The notes beneath the pieces are model-generated. The model saw only the letters and a program-made list of their open reading frames with translations, was not told where the DNA came from and did not search any database. 11,330 nt of DNA, from assembly GCA_002440045.1 (NCBI GenBank), contig DJRI01000009.1, positions 1-11,330 of the forward strand. Reading direction: 5' to 3'. This stretch comes from Ruminococcaceae bacterium UBA6364 (lineage in GTDB: Bacteria > Bacillota > Clostridia > Oscillospirales > Acutalibacteraceae). Below, piece after piece: positions 1 through 7,018 of this stretch. The first letter of the stretch is position 1. Each line of letters opens with the position of its first letter. The position numbers and the translations under genes were made by a program.

Positions 1-435
1 AAACACAAGCACGCCCATTCCGCCGAGCCAATGGCTGAAGCTTCGCCAATAAAGCATACCTCGCGAAAGGCTTTCAACATCCGATAAAACAGACGCGCCC
101 GTGGTCGTAAAGCCCGAAACAATTTCAAAAAGCGCATTGACAAAGCCTTTTATTTCACCCGAGAATACAAACGGCAAGCACCCGAGAAGGCTTATAATAA
201 ACCAACTGAGCCCCACGCACAAAAGCCCCTCTCTTGCATAAAATGCACTGCTCGCCTTTTTTGTGAGAAGATAGAGAATAACGCAAAACGGGAGCATAAC
301 GGCATATGCAAGAAGAAAGCCGAAAACGGCATCGCGCTCGGAATCGACAACGCTTATAAGCAATGCCGGAAGCATAAAAAGCGCTTCAACGCCGACTATT
401 CGCGAAATAATTCGCCCAATCATTTTATAGTTCAT
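1..435 (-). CDS. trkH: TrkH-family potassium uptake channel subunit, N-terminal part (cut by window edge)
   Basis: Partial membrane subunit of a Trk/Ktr potassium uptake system. The 145 residues visible, starting [10 protein letters not shown], have hydrophobic segments at roughly 7-29, 36-57 and 69-92. They are followed by FTTTGAS (about 109-115), the first pore-loop selectivity-filter motif of the TrkH/TrkG/KtrB superfamily, and then by [12 protein letters not shown], which is also typical of the family just after the first filter. TrkH proteins are usually about 450-490 residues, so some two thirds lies beyond position 1. The start at 433-435 is chosen because GGAG at 445-448 lies 9 nt upstream. 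A second ATG at 421-423 is possible but has no such site. The gene begins 27 nt after the stop of the trkA gene, so both halves of the transporter are co-transcribed. Family and substrate are confident; whether it is proton- or sodium-coupled cannot be read here. Confidence 0.93.
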   Translation of the reverse strand, partial: MNYKMIGRIISRIVGVEALFMLPALLISVVDSERDAVFGFLLAYAVMLPFCVILYLLTKKASSAFYAREGLLCVGLSWFIISLLGCLPFVFSGEIKGFVNALFEIVSGFTTTGASVLSDVESLSRGMLYWRSFSHWLGGMGVLVF

Positions 436-462
436 TTTAAATATCTCCGAAACCCAAAAAAA

Positions 463-1821
463 TCATTCAAAAATATCGTTAAGCTGACGAATCATAACAT
501 CGCCGCCCGAAACGACGATAATTGTATCGCCCTGTGAAAAGAAAGAGTCGCCGTTCGGAATTTCCGTTCTGCCGCGCTTGTTTATCGAAACGAGAAGAAC
601 GTGCTTTTTAAGACGAAGGTCTTTAAGAGGAGTGTCGCAGTTAAGCGCTTTTGAATCCACCCTGAATTCCATAGCCTCGGCGTTGCCGTCGGCAAAATGA
701 TGAACCGCAACAGCCGCACCCGTTTGATTTTCCATGGCGCGTACATAACGCTCTATTTGGTCACAGCAAAGCTTTTTGGGGCAAATCATACTGCCAATAG
801 GCAATGTATCAATAATTCCGCTTTCCTCTACCCTGCCTAGCTTTGTTATTATCTGCGGAACGCCGCAATTGCTTCCGTAAAGAGAAATCATAATGTTAAG
901 CTCGTCAATACCTGTTAAAGTAACAAGCGCTTCGCACTCCGAAAGCCCCGCCTGAATAAGAAGCTGTCTGTCGCTTGCGTCACCGTGAATAATATCGGTT
1001 TTCGGCAAAAGCGCGGCAAGCTCGCGGCAGCGGTTATAGTCGTTTTCGATAAGCGTTACGGCAATATTTGTGGTCTCAAGGCGCTGTGCGAGATAATAGC
1101 TGATTTTGCCGCCGCCCGCAAGAATTACGCGCCTGACTTTTTTTGAGATTATGCCGAGATTTTTTAAAAGCGCCGAAAGATTTTCGGACTGTGCCGTAAC
1201 AAAAATCCTGTCGTTTTCACGCATTACAAAATCGCCGCCCGGGATTATAACCTCGTTTTTGCGCATAACGGCGCAAACAAGAACCTTGCATTTAACGATT
1301 TTGTAAAGGTCGTTTAACGAAACGTCTTTTAATTTGCTTTGCGCGTTGACTTTAAGCTCGACAATTTCAACTCTGCCGTTTGCAAAGCTGTCGCGCTTTA
1401 AAAAGCCCGGAAGCTGTAAAAGCCGTTCTATTTCGATTGCCGCCTGGCGCTCGGGATTAACTATAAGCGAAAGTCCGAAAACATCGCGCATATCAAAAAT
1501 CTGGTCGCGGTATTCGGGATTTCTTATTCGCGCAATGGTGTGTATTTTAGGATTAAGCCTGTGCGCCGTCATACAGCAAAGAAGATTTATTTCGTCGGTG
1601 CTTGTCGCCGCTATCAAAAGGTCGGCGCCTTTGACATCTGCCTGAGTCAGAACATCGGTGGTCGCGCAGTTGCCTTTTATTGCCATAATATCGTAAAGCT
1701 CCACGCTTGTTTCAAGCACGCTTTGGTTTGAGTCGATAAGAGTAATGTCATACCCCTGCTCTGAAAGCTGTTTTGTAAGTGTTGCGCCGACTTTTCCGTC
1801 GCCGGCTATAATTATTTTCAA
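463..1821 (-). CDS. trkA: TrkA, cytosolic NAD-binding regulatory subunit of potassium uptake
   Basis: Peripheral regulatory protein that binds NAD(H) or other nucleotides and gates the TrkH channel. The 452 residues match the usual full-length double TrkA. There are two Rossmann (RCK/TrkA-N) domains: one starting MKIIIAGDGKVG with GxGxxG at 7-12 and the acidic D30, the second with LAGGGKIS at 234-241 and E259. Each is followed by a TrkA-C ligand-binding domain, about 140-222 and 370-450. The start is a judgement. The open frame reaches a GTG at 1828-1830, but AAAGGGG (1833-1839) is only 2 nt from it. The TTG at 1819-1821 is 11 nt from that site and gives the canonical MKIII N-terminus. The gene lies 21 nt after the M18 peptidase stop and just before trkH. 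The function is well supported; only the start codon is uncertain. Confidence 0.95.
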   Translation of the reverse strand: MKIIIAGDGKVGATLTKQLSEQGYDITLIDSNQSVLETSVELYDIMAIKGNCATTDVLTQADVKGADLLIAATSTDEINLLCCMTAHRLNPKIHTIARIRNPEYRDQIFDMRDVFGLSLIVNPERQAAIEIERLLQLPGFLKRDSFANGRVEIVELKVNAQSKLKDVSLNDLYKIVKCKVLVCAVMRKNEVIIPGGDFVMRENDRIFVTAQSENLSALLKNLGIISKKVRRVILAGGGKISYYLAQRLETTNIAVTLIENDYNRCRELAALLPKTDIIHGDASDRQLLIQAGLSECEALVTLTGIDELNIMISLYGSNCGVPQIITKLGRVEESGIIDTLPIGSMICPKKLCCDQIERYVRAMENQTGAAVAVHHFADGNAEAMEFRVDSKALNCDTPLKDLRLKKHVLLVSINKRGRTEIPNGDSFFSQGDTIIVVSGGDVMIRQLNDIFE

Positions 1822-1842
1822 AAAAATCACTACCCCTTTAAG

Positions 1843-3126
1843 TTATGAGAGTTCGACCTTATTGTTATCATTTTTGACAGAAGAAGCAAAAAATACCGTC
1901 AGCGCCTTTATCATATACCCCGTATCATAAGCGCCCGCCGTTTCATAGGAGGAGTGCATAGCGAGCTGCGCTAGGCCTATGTCAGCCGTGTTAAGCGAAA
2001 CAACGGTATTTGAAATATTGCCGAGCGTAGAGCCGCCCGGCATATCGGCGCGGTTGCAATAGCTTTGCGTGGGCACCTCGGCTTTTTTAGCAATCTTTTT
2101 GAAAAGTGCGGCAGAAAGCGCGTCGGTCGTATATTTTTGGTTTGCGTTATATTTAATCACAATGCCGCCGTTCATATAAACCGAATGATTTCTGTCGGCA
2201 TATTCGCCGTGATTGGGGTGCACCGCGTGCGCGTTGTCGCACGAGAGCATAAAGCTGTCGGAAACAGCTGAAACAAAATCCTCTTTGCCGCCGGAAAACG
2301 CCGAATTAATTCTTTCAAGAACATCCGAAAGGAAGGTTGACGCCGCGCCCTGCTTTGTGTCGCTGCCGACTTCTTCGTTATCGAAAACAGCAAGAACGGG
2401 TACGGATTTTTCATTTTGCGATGCCAAAAATGCCTCTTTTGCAGAGAAAACGCACTGCAAATCGTCAAGCCGCGGAGCGCATATAAGGTCGTTTATTTCA
2501 ACGCCACTTTGGGTGTTGTAAACATAAATATCACTGCCGAGAATTTTTTCGTAAGGCACGTTGCAAAGCTTTGAAAGATATGCCTTAAAGCCGCCTTCGT
2601 TATTGCCCGTCGAATAAAGCGGAAGCATATCGACAGCGGCGTTATATGACATACTGTCGTTTGCGTTTCTGTTCATATGTATTGCGACGTTCGGGATAAC
2701 GGCAACGCTTTTTTCTGAATTGATAAGCTTTGTTTCGACGCCGTTTTCGGTTTCGAGCACAACGCGGCCCGCAACGCCCAAGGGTCTGTCAAGCCAGGTT
2801 GAGCAAAGCATTCCGCCGTATTTTTCGGTCGAAAGGCTTATGTATTTTTCACTTGAAAGCTCGCCGTTTTCTTTTATTTTAAAGCTCGGGCTGTCAGAAT
2901 GCGCGGCGGCAATCATATACCCGTGAAAGCCGTTTTTCGGAAGCTTAAAGGCAATAAGCGACGAAAAATTTCGCGTTACAAAATAAGTGCCGCCTAAAGA
3001 AAGCTCCCATTTTTCATTTTCAAAAAGTTCTTTAAAGCCTTTTTCTTTAAGCTCTTTTTTTAATGTATCCACAGCATGGAACGCCGTAGGAGAATTTTTA
3101 ATAAATTCAAAAAGTTTTTCGTTCAT
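1843..3126 (-). CDS. apeB: M18 family metallo-aminopeptidase (aspartyl aminopeptidase type)
   Basis: Cytosolic dinuclear zinc aminopeptidase that removes N-terminal residues (acidic ones in characterised members) and takes part in peptide turnover. The 427 residues are the usual family length. The metal and catalytic residues are visible in order: AAAHSDSP with H76 and D78, APRLDDL with D221, the DNEEVGS motif with E251/E252, SCDNAH with D297, and AMHSSYE with H391. The substrate preference is family knowledge, not something shown here. The frame extends to a GTG at 3130-3132, but AGGTG (3134-3138) nearly abuts it and is 7 nt from the ATG at 3124-3126, so the ATG start (MNEKLFEFIK) is preferred. 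The gene lies 16 nt after the GNAT-flavin gene and 21 nt before trkA. No signal peptide is seen. The symbol follows the common naming for M18 aminopeptidases of this length. Confidence 0.94.
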   Translation of the reverse strand: MNEKLFEFIKNSPTAFHAVDTLKKELKEKGFKELFENEKWELSLGGTYFVTRNFSSLIAFKLPKNGFHGYMIAAAHSDSPSFKIKENGELSSEKYISLSTEKYGGMLCSTWLDRPLGVAGRVVLETENGVETKLINSEKSVAVIPNVAIHMNRNANDSMSYNAAVDMLPLYSTGNNEGGFKAYLSKLCNVPYEKILGSDIYVYNTQSGVEINDLICAPRLDDLQCVFSAKEAFLASQNEKSVPVLAVFDNEEVGSDTKQGAASTFLSDVLERINSAFSGGKEDFVSAVSDSFMLSCDNAHAVHPNHGEYADRNHSVYMNGGIVIKYNANQKYTTDALSAALFKKIAKKAEVPTQSYCNRADMPGGSTLGNISNTVVSLNTADIGLAQLAMHSSYETAGAYDTGYMIKALTVFFASSVKNDNNKVELS

Positions 3127-3142
3127 TTTCACACACCTGTTT

Positions 3143-4135
3143 TTATTTTAAAAACTCTTTGCACTGCTTGCCCGAAAGATTTTTAATGTCGAGCCTTAAA
3201 ATGCAAAGCCCCGCGTATTCGTCGGCTATAGCTTTGTTTCTGTTCTCTTCGCTGTCAAACGGAGCGTATTTTAAGGCAATTTTTGTAATTGCCTCGTTAA
3301 TTTCGCTCACATCTGTTACAACGCTTATTTTGCCGAATGCGGTAACGCTTTTAAAAAGCGTTGTGTATTTTTCGGAAAGAACATCATCTTCCGCTATTAC
3401 GCAAAACGAAGCTTTATCGGAATTTTTCACTGCGTCGATTTTATGTCCGCTTTTTGCGCAGTGAAAATAAATTTTGCCGTTTTCATACAAAAAGCTGAGC
3501 GGAACGGTATAAGGATAGCCGCAATCGCCCAAAACGGCAAGCACGCCCGATGAAGCAAATGAAAGTATCTCTTCGCACGAAGAAAAAGACAGCTCCTGCT
3601 TTTTGCGGCGCATCGTTCTGAAATATTCGGCGCCGTTTTCTTTATAAAAGCTGCTTTTATTTAAAACATAGCGCGGACCCTCTTCGCCCGATTTTCCGTC
3701 GAGAACAAAGCCGAGTTTCAAAAGGACTCTTTTTGAAGCGGTGTTATCGGGAGCGGTTTCGGCTTCAATCGCGTCGGCATTGCCGTTTTCAAAAGCCCAC
3801 TTGCAAAGAGCGTAAACGCCCTCAAAAGCGATTCCCCTGCCCCAAAATTCTTCATTTATTCCGTAGCCTATTTCGGGGTTGTTCTCTGCGGGCGGGCCTT
3901 TAAAGCAAGCGTCGCCTATCATATCGCCGCTTTCTTTAGTGAAAAAGCCCCAAGCCGTATACCACAGATAATCCTCGGGATTTCCTTTTGAAAGCTTAAG
4001 CATTTCCGAATACGCTTTATACATCTCGCTGTCCTTTTCAATATAAGAATCGGCAAGATTTTTCATTTCTTCTTCGTTAAGAGGGCGTATAAAAAGCCGC
4101 TCTGTTTCGAGCGTAACGCCATCGGGAAATTTCAT
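3143..4135 (-). CDS. Fusion of GNAT acetyltransferase and pyridoxamine 5'-phosphate oxidase-like flavin domain
   Basis: A 330-residue two-domain protein. Residues 1 to about 160 are a RimJ/RimL-type GNAT acetyltransferase: the N-terminal LETERLFIRPL strand, an acetyl-CoA pyrophosphate-binding loop around FWGRGIAFE (97-105), and NTASKRVLLKLGF (131-143), the usual late helix. Residues from about 175 (MRRKKQEL) to the end resemble the pyridoxamine-oxidase-related, NimA-like FMN-binding family: VLGDCGYPYTVPLSF, IYFHCAKSGHK, a strand including FKSVTAFGKISVV, and a C-terminal LRLDIKNLSGK. The second part alone is about the length of a free-standing family member. There is no ribosome site before Met175, so the reading frame supports a true fusion. 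The gene starts 3 nt after the DUF1003 stop, with AAGGA about 10 nt upstream, overlapping the end of that gene. A role in detoxification or small-molecule modification is plausible; the substrate is unknown. Confidence 0.87.
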   Translation of the reverse strand: MKFPDGVTLETERLFIRPLNEEEMKNLADSYIEKDSEMYKAYSEMLKLSKGNPEDYLWYTAWGFFTKESGDMIGDACFKGPPAENNPEIGYGINEEFWGRGIAFEGVYALCKWAFENGNADAIEAETAPDNTASKRVLLKLGFVLDGKSGEEGPRYVLNKSSFYKENGAEYFRTMRRKKQELSFSSCEEILSFASSGVLAVLGDCGYPYTVPLSFLYENGKIYFHCAKSGHKIDAVKNSDKASFCVIAEDDVLSEKYTTLFKSVTAFGKISVVTDVSEINEAITKIALKYAPFDSEENRNKAIADEYAGLCILRLDIKNLSGKQCKEFLK

Positions 4136-4138
4136 AAA

Positions 4139-4669
4139 TCAAACGTCCTTTTTTTCGTTATTCTTTTCAAGCGCGTTTATTCTCGCCTTGATTTCGTTTT
4201 GATTTTCAATTACTTCATCAAGCTTTTTATGCAAATCGTCAAGAATAAGCTCGCTTTTAAGATTGACCTTGTAATCGTTTTCGGCGCGCTCGCGGTCTTT
4301 TGCCTCCTGCCTGTTTTGGCTCATCATAATAAGCGGAGCCTGAACAGCAGCTATGCACGACAAAACAAGGTTGAGAAGTATAAACGGATATGCGTCAAAG
4401 GCTTTTGAAGCGAGAACGACGTTTAAAACCATCCATATAACCATAACGGCAATAAAGCTGAAAATAAACGCCCAGCTGCCCGCGAATTTCGCAACAGCGT
4501 CGGAGGCTTTTTGACCGAACGAAAGCCTGCTTTTTGTATCCTCCGAATTTTTTGAAAAATTCGTTGTTATAAGCTGATGAATAAGCTCTTCGTCGGTAAA
4601 CTCACTGTCAGTTACGTCGAGAAGCTCTTTGATAATTTCCTGTCTGTCATTAGTGTCTTTATTTTGCAT
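4139..4669 (-). CDS. DUF1003 family membrane protein
   Basis: A 176-residue protein of the DUF1003 family, whose function is not established. It has a polar N-terminus (1-48), then FGQKASDAVAKFAGSW leading into a first membrane helix (about 66-88). A short loop containing FDAYPFILLN follows, then a second helix (about 95-115) ending in the family hallmark AAVQAPLIMMSQNRQ. The tail is charged (EAKDRERAENDYKVNLKSE) and predicted coiled-coil from about 125 to 172. The start at 4669 is supported by GAGG 8 nt upstream of the ATG. It lies 15 nt after the transglutaminase-dockerin gene. The membrane placement and two helices are read from the sequence. Reports linking this family to ion or magnesium metabolism are not strong enough to name a function, though potassium uptake genes sit downstream in the same run. 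Confidence 0.9.
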   Translation of the reverse strand: MQNKDTNDRQEIIKELLDVTDSEFTDEELIHQLITTNFSKNSEDTKSRLSFGQKASDAVAKFAGSWAFIFSFIAVMVIWMVLNVVLASKAFDAYPFILLNLVLSCIAAVQAPLIMMSQNRQEAKDRERAENDYKVNLKSELILDDLHKKLDEVIENQNEIKARINALEKNNEKKDV

Positions 4670-4684
4670 AAATTCAACCTCAAT

Positions 4685-6046
4685 TTATATAACTTCAATA
4701 TTTCTGTTACTGCCCGAAACGCACCTTTCAAGCATCATCATATCAAGAACGTCAAGATAGCCGTCGCAGTTCATATCGCCAGCCATATCAAAAATGCCAT
4801 TGACAAAGCCGCTTTCGCCGGAAAGCACTCTTGTTCTTAAAAGCGTGTAATCTGTGCTGTCGCAAACGCCGTCGCCGTTTACGTCGCCGAGAAGCACAAG
4901 AGTCCATTCCTCGTTTGCAAAAGAAGCGCCGCTTTTAACCGTGAATTTGTCGCCGGTGGCGTTAAATTCGGCGTTGACTGCCACGCCGTTATAATAAACA
5001 GGCTCGTTTTTTTGATAAACAGAGCGTTTTAAAACCTTTGAAGCCGAAACCGCGGCTGAATTGAACGTTGAAGAAAATGCTGTATATGTTTCGCCAGCAC
5101 CCGAATAAGCGCTTTGTGAAAACACAACGTCGGGCGTTGCAGAGTCACTTAAAGAAACGTGAGTTTCATAAAACGCACTGTCGGAATCGAGCGCGTCGGG
5201 CGTTTCACTGCCGACAAGGAAAAAGCCGTAGGAACGTTCATCGTCAATATCGTCGTTTGCAACGTCTACATAATACCAATTGCCGTCGTCCATATAAACA
5301 CCGTTCCACATATGAGCGCCGTCGTTAAGCGTTATGCACGGGATTTTAAGATAATCGCAAAAGAGCTTGAAGGTTTTTGCATAGCCCTCGCACGAGGAAA
5401 GCCCGTCTAGAAGCGCGCCGACAACATTGTGAGCTCGGTCGTTCACTTCATTAGAAACGCTTTCGTCATTTTCTGCCGCAGGCTCAAGCGAAACAGCGTC
5501 GGCAACAAGGTCGTGAACGGCAAGAAGAAGCTCATAACGCGTGTTATACTGCGAAAAATTCTGCGCCGCAACGGTTGAAGCAATATATGAATATGTATTT
5601 TCAACCGAGTCATAAACGGTGTTCCTCGGAAGAGAAAGCTTTAAAGCTGCCGTGTCGCCGCTGTCAAAAACGCCGTTTGAGTTATTGTCGCAAAGATTTT
5701 CGTATGTAATGCTCATACCTTCAATCCAAAACAAATGCGGGCAATCCTTTAAAACCGCATAAAAAAGCCTTTCAAGGTTAATTGAAGAAAAAACTTCGTA
5801 TGTTATGTCTTCACCCGAAATTGAAGAAAGAGTAACATCCGCCGCGCCCGCTTCCAAGGCGGCAACAGCGTCAAAAAGCTCTTTTTCGGGCGATGTCAGC
5901 ATATCGCGCGATGAAACCGTCTGAAGCGAATAAAAAGGCTTTAAACCGCCGTTTTGCGCCGCCTCGCCGACAGAGCCGTATGCAAAAAAGCCGAAGACAG
6001 CACAAATCATTATCAAAGCGAGAAGTACCGCTGAAATTCTTTTCAT
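4685..6046 (-). CDS. Secreted transglutaminase-like protein with C-terminal type I dockerin
   Basis: A 453-residue exported protein. MKRISAVLLALIMICAVFGFFAYG is a signal peptide (basic n-region, hydrophobic core), with likely cleavage around residues 24-31. A transglutaminase-core domain spans about 170-275 with a recognisable Cys-His-Asp triad: C219 in LSSCEGYAK, H245 in GAHMWNG, D261 in YYVDVAND. Such domains are usually cysteine proteases or peptidoglycan/protein-modifying enzymes; the actual reaction is unknown. The C-terminus carries two calcium loops, DVNGDGVCDSTD (388-399) and DMNCDGYLDVLD (424-435), which form a type I dockerin expected to dock onto a cohesin-bearing scaffold at the cell surface. 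The open frame continues to an ATG at 6058, but there AGG abuts the codon. The ATG at 6046 is preceded by GGGGAT and gives a better signal peptide. First gene of the minus-strand run, 29 nt from the -10 box of its promoter. Confidence 0.9.
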   Translation of the reverse strand: MKRISAVLLALIMICAVFGFFAYGSVGEAAQNGGLKPFYSLQTVSSRDMLTSPEKELFDAVAALEAGAADVTLSSISGEDITYEVFSSINLERLFYAVLKDCPHLFWIEGMSITYENLCDNNSNGVFDSGDTAALKLSLPRNTVYDSVENTYSYIASTVAAQNFSQYNTRYELLLAVHDLVADAVSLEPAAENDESVSNEVNDRAHNVVGALLDGLSSCEGYAKTFKLFCDYLKIPCITLNDGAHMWNGVYMDDGNWYYVDVANDDIDDERSYGFFLVGSETPDALDSDSAFYETHVSLSDSATPDVVFSQSAYSGAGETYTAFSSTFNSAAVSASKVLKRSVYQKNEPVYYNGVAVNAEFNATGDKFTVKSGASFANEEWTLVLLGDVNGDGVCDSTDYTLLRTRVLSGESGFVNGIFDMAGDMNCDGYLDVLDMMMLERCVSGSNRNIEVI

Positions 6047-6074
6047 AAATATCCCCATCCTATTTTTTTAGTTC

Positions 6075-6103
6075 AGCATATCACAAAATGTTTCAATTTT
6101 CAA
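6075..6103 (-). promoter_or_regulatory. SigA-type promoter for the minus-strand run
   Basis: On the minus strand, TTGAAA (6098-6103) is followed by exactly 17 nt and TATGCT (6075-6080), one or two mismatches from consensus at each box. Transcription would start near 6068, giving a leader of about 20 nt before the ATG at 6046, which contains only the ribosome site. Predicted by eye; no measured start exists here. Confidence 0.7.
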
Positions 6104-6206
6104 TAGCTCTTTTTACGAACGCCGATTTACAGCGAAAACTGCCATTTTGAATGAAATTTTCCTTTTAAATATCCGTAAAATCTATGTAAAATATAAGAAT
6201 TAGATA

Positions 6207-6235
6207 TTGAAAGAAAAGACATAATTGCTTATAAT
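6207..6235 (+). promoter_or_regulatory. SigA-type promoter for the Nudix-thiN operon
   Basis: TTGAAA (6207-6212), a 17-nt spacer, then a perfect TATAAT (6230-6235). It has the same -35 box and spacing as the divergent promoter. Transcription would start near 6242, leaving about a 30-nt leader to the ATG at 6272, too short for a riboswitch. Confidence 0.8.
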
Positions 6236-6271
6236 ATATACAGTTTCAGAAAAAATGTGAGGGCGCCATTA

Positions 6272-7015
6272 ATGTTAGGTAAATTAATCAGAGTTAATAT
6301 TACCGAACAGATTGGTTCACCGTACGGTGAAAACGGTGCTGTTTACACGCTCAATCATGGGCAACCAATCTGTAAGGTACATTCATCTTCACCGATAAGC
6401 GGAGTGCTGATTATGGGGATTGGCAATCCGATTCGCCGCTTTGACGGCAGAGTTATAGCACAGCTTCGTTTTCTTGACACGGGCGAAGTCAAGCTTATCG
6501 CCTCGCCTAAGTCAAAACGTTTTATCGACTGCGACATAAGGCCTTTTATAGCCTTTATGACCGAGGGCAGAGATTATGTTCTTGACTGCTATTACGAACG
6601 CTCGTGCGGAGCGGTAATTTTCAGGCGAATTAACGGCAAAATACGTTTCCTTTTAATCAAAAACAAGCGCAGTTCAAATTGGGGCTTCCCCAAAGGCCAT
6701 ATGGAGGACGGCGAATCGCCCGAAGACACGGCGCGCCGCGAAGTGCTTGAAGAAACGGGTATTCACGTTGAATTGCTCCCCGGGTTTTCAAGCAAATCCG
6801 AATATTCTATTCAGAACCGCATTGAAAAGTGCGTGGTTGTATTTGTCGGCAAAACAAACGACACACAGACGATAATTCAGCGCGAAGAGATTGAGGACTA
6901 TATCTGGCTTCCGTTTCGCGACGCATACAAAAGCCTTAAATTCGACAACGACAAAAACATTTTAAAAACGGCAAAAGAATTTTTACTTTCTCATTCTTAT
7001 ATCAACGAGGTATAA
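6272..7015 (+). CDS. Nudix hydrolase with degenerate pyrophosphatase-like N-terminal domain
   Basis: A 247-residue protein. The C-terminal half is a Nudix hydrolase with a complete Nudix box at 142-164: G142, E148 and then REVLEETGI (156-164), including the metal-binding glutamates. The preceding WGFPKGHMEDGE resembles the diadenosine tetraphosphate hydrolase/RppH-like branch, so cleavage of a nucleoside polyphosphate is likely. Residues 1 to about 105 (MLGKLIRVNI, then GNPIRRFDGRVIA and KLIASPKS) resemble, from memory, the small inorganic pyrophosphatase-like proteins of Firmicutes. The acidic metal-binding stretch expected around 38-50 reads SSSPISGVLIMGI and lacks the aspartates, so this part is probably a non-catalytic or nucleotide-sensing module. 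The start is the ATG at 6272, preceded by GAGGG (6259-6263) at 8 nt; the upstream GTG at 6257 has no such site. First gene of a four-gene operon; its stop is 3 nt before the next ATG. Confidence 0.9.
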   Translation: MLGKLIRVNITEQIGSPYGENGAVYTLNHGQPICKVHSSSPISGVLIMGIGNPIRRFDGRVIAQLRFLDTGEVKLIASPKSKRFIDCDIRPFIAFMTEGRDYVLDCYYERSCGAVIFRRINGKIRFLLIKNKRSSNWGFPKGHMEDGESPEDTARREVLEETGIHVELLPGFSSKSEYSIQNRIEKCVVVFVGKTNDTQTIIQREEIEDYIWLPFRDAYKSLKFDNDKNILKTAKEFLLSHSYINEV

Positions 7016-7018
7016 AAT

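Larger units (their letters stand above)
6047..6271. other. Divergent intergenic region, 225 bp
   Basis: AT-rich spacer between the minus-strand run and the plus-strand operon. It holds one promoter facing each way (listed separately), whose core elements are about 100 bp apart. I see no convincing hairpin, riboswitch fold or operator-sized inverted repeat in the remaining sequence, and no credible small open frame. Confidence 0.85.

Noticed and set aside
1106..1731. Open frames on the opposite strand of trkA, some over 100 codons
   Set aside because: They are complements of a clearly coding gene, have low-complexity Ser/Arg-rich translations and no family likeness.
2213..2521. 102-codon plus-strand frame opposite the M18 peptidase
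   Set aside because: The opposite strand carries the metal-binding motifs of a complete M18 enzyme; this frame has no ribosome site or recognisable domain.
3611..3640. Internal start that would separate the flavin domain from the GNAT domain
   Set aside because: An in-frame ATG exists at 3613 but no Shine-Dalgarno-like sequence precedes it, unlike the case in the ATPase gene.
6317..6330. Perfect 14-bp palindrome TCACCGTACGGTGA inside the start of the Nudix gene, possible operator
   Set aside because: It lies in codons of a conserved-looking region 45 bp after the start, and one such palindrome is expected by chance in a window of this size. No second copy was seen.
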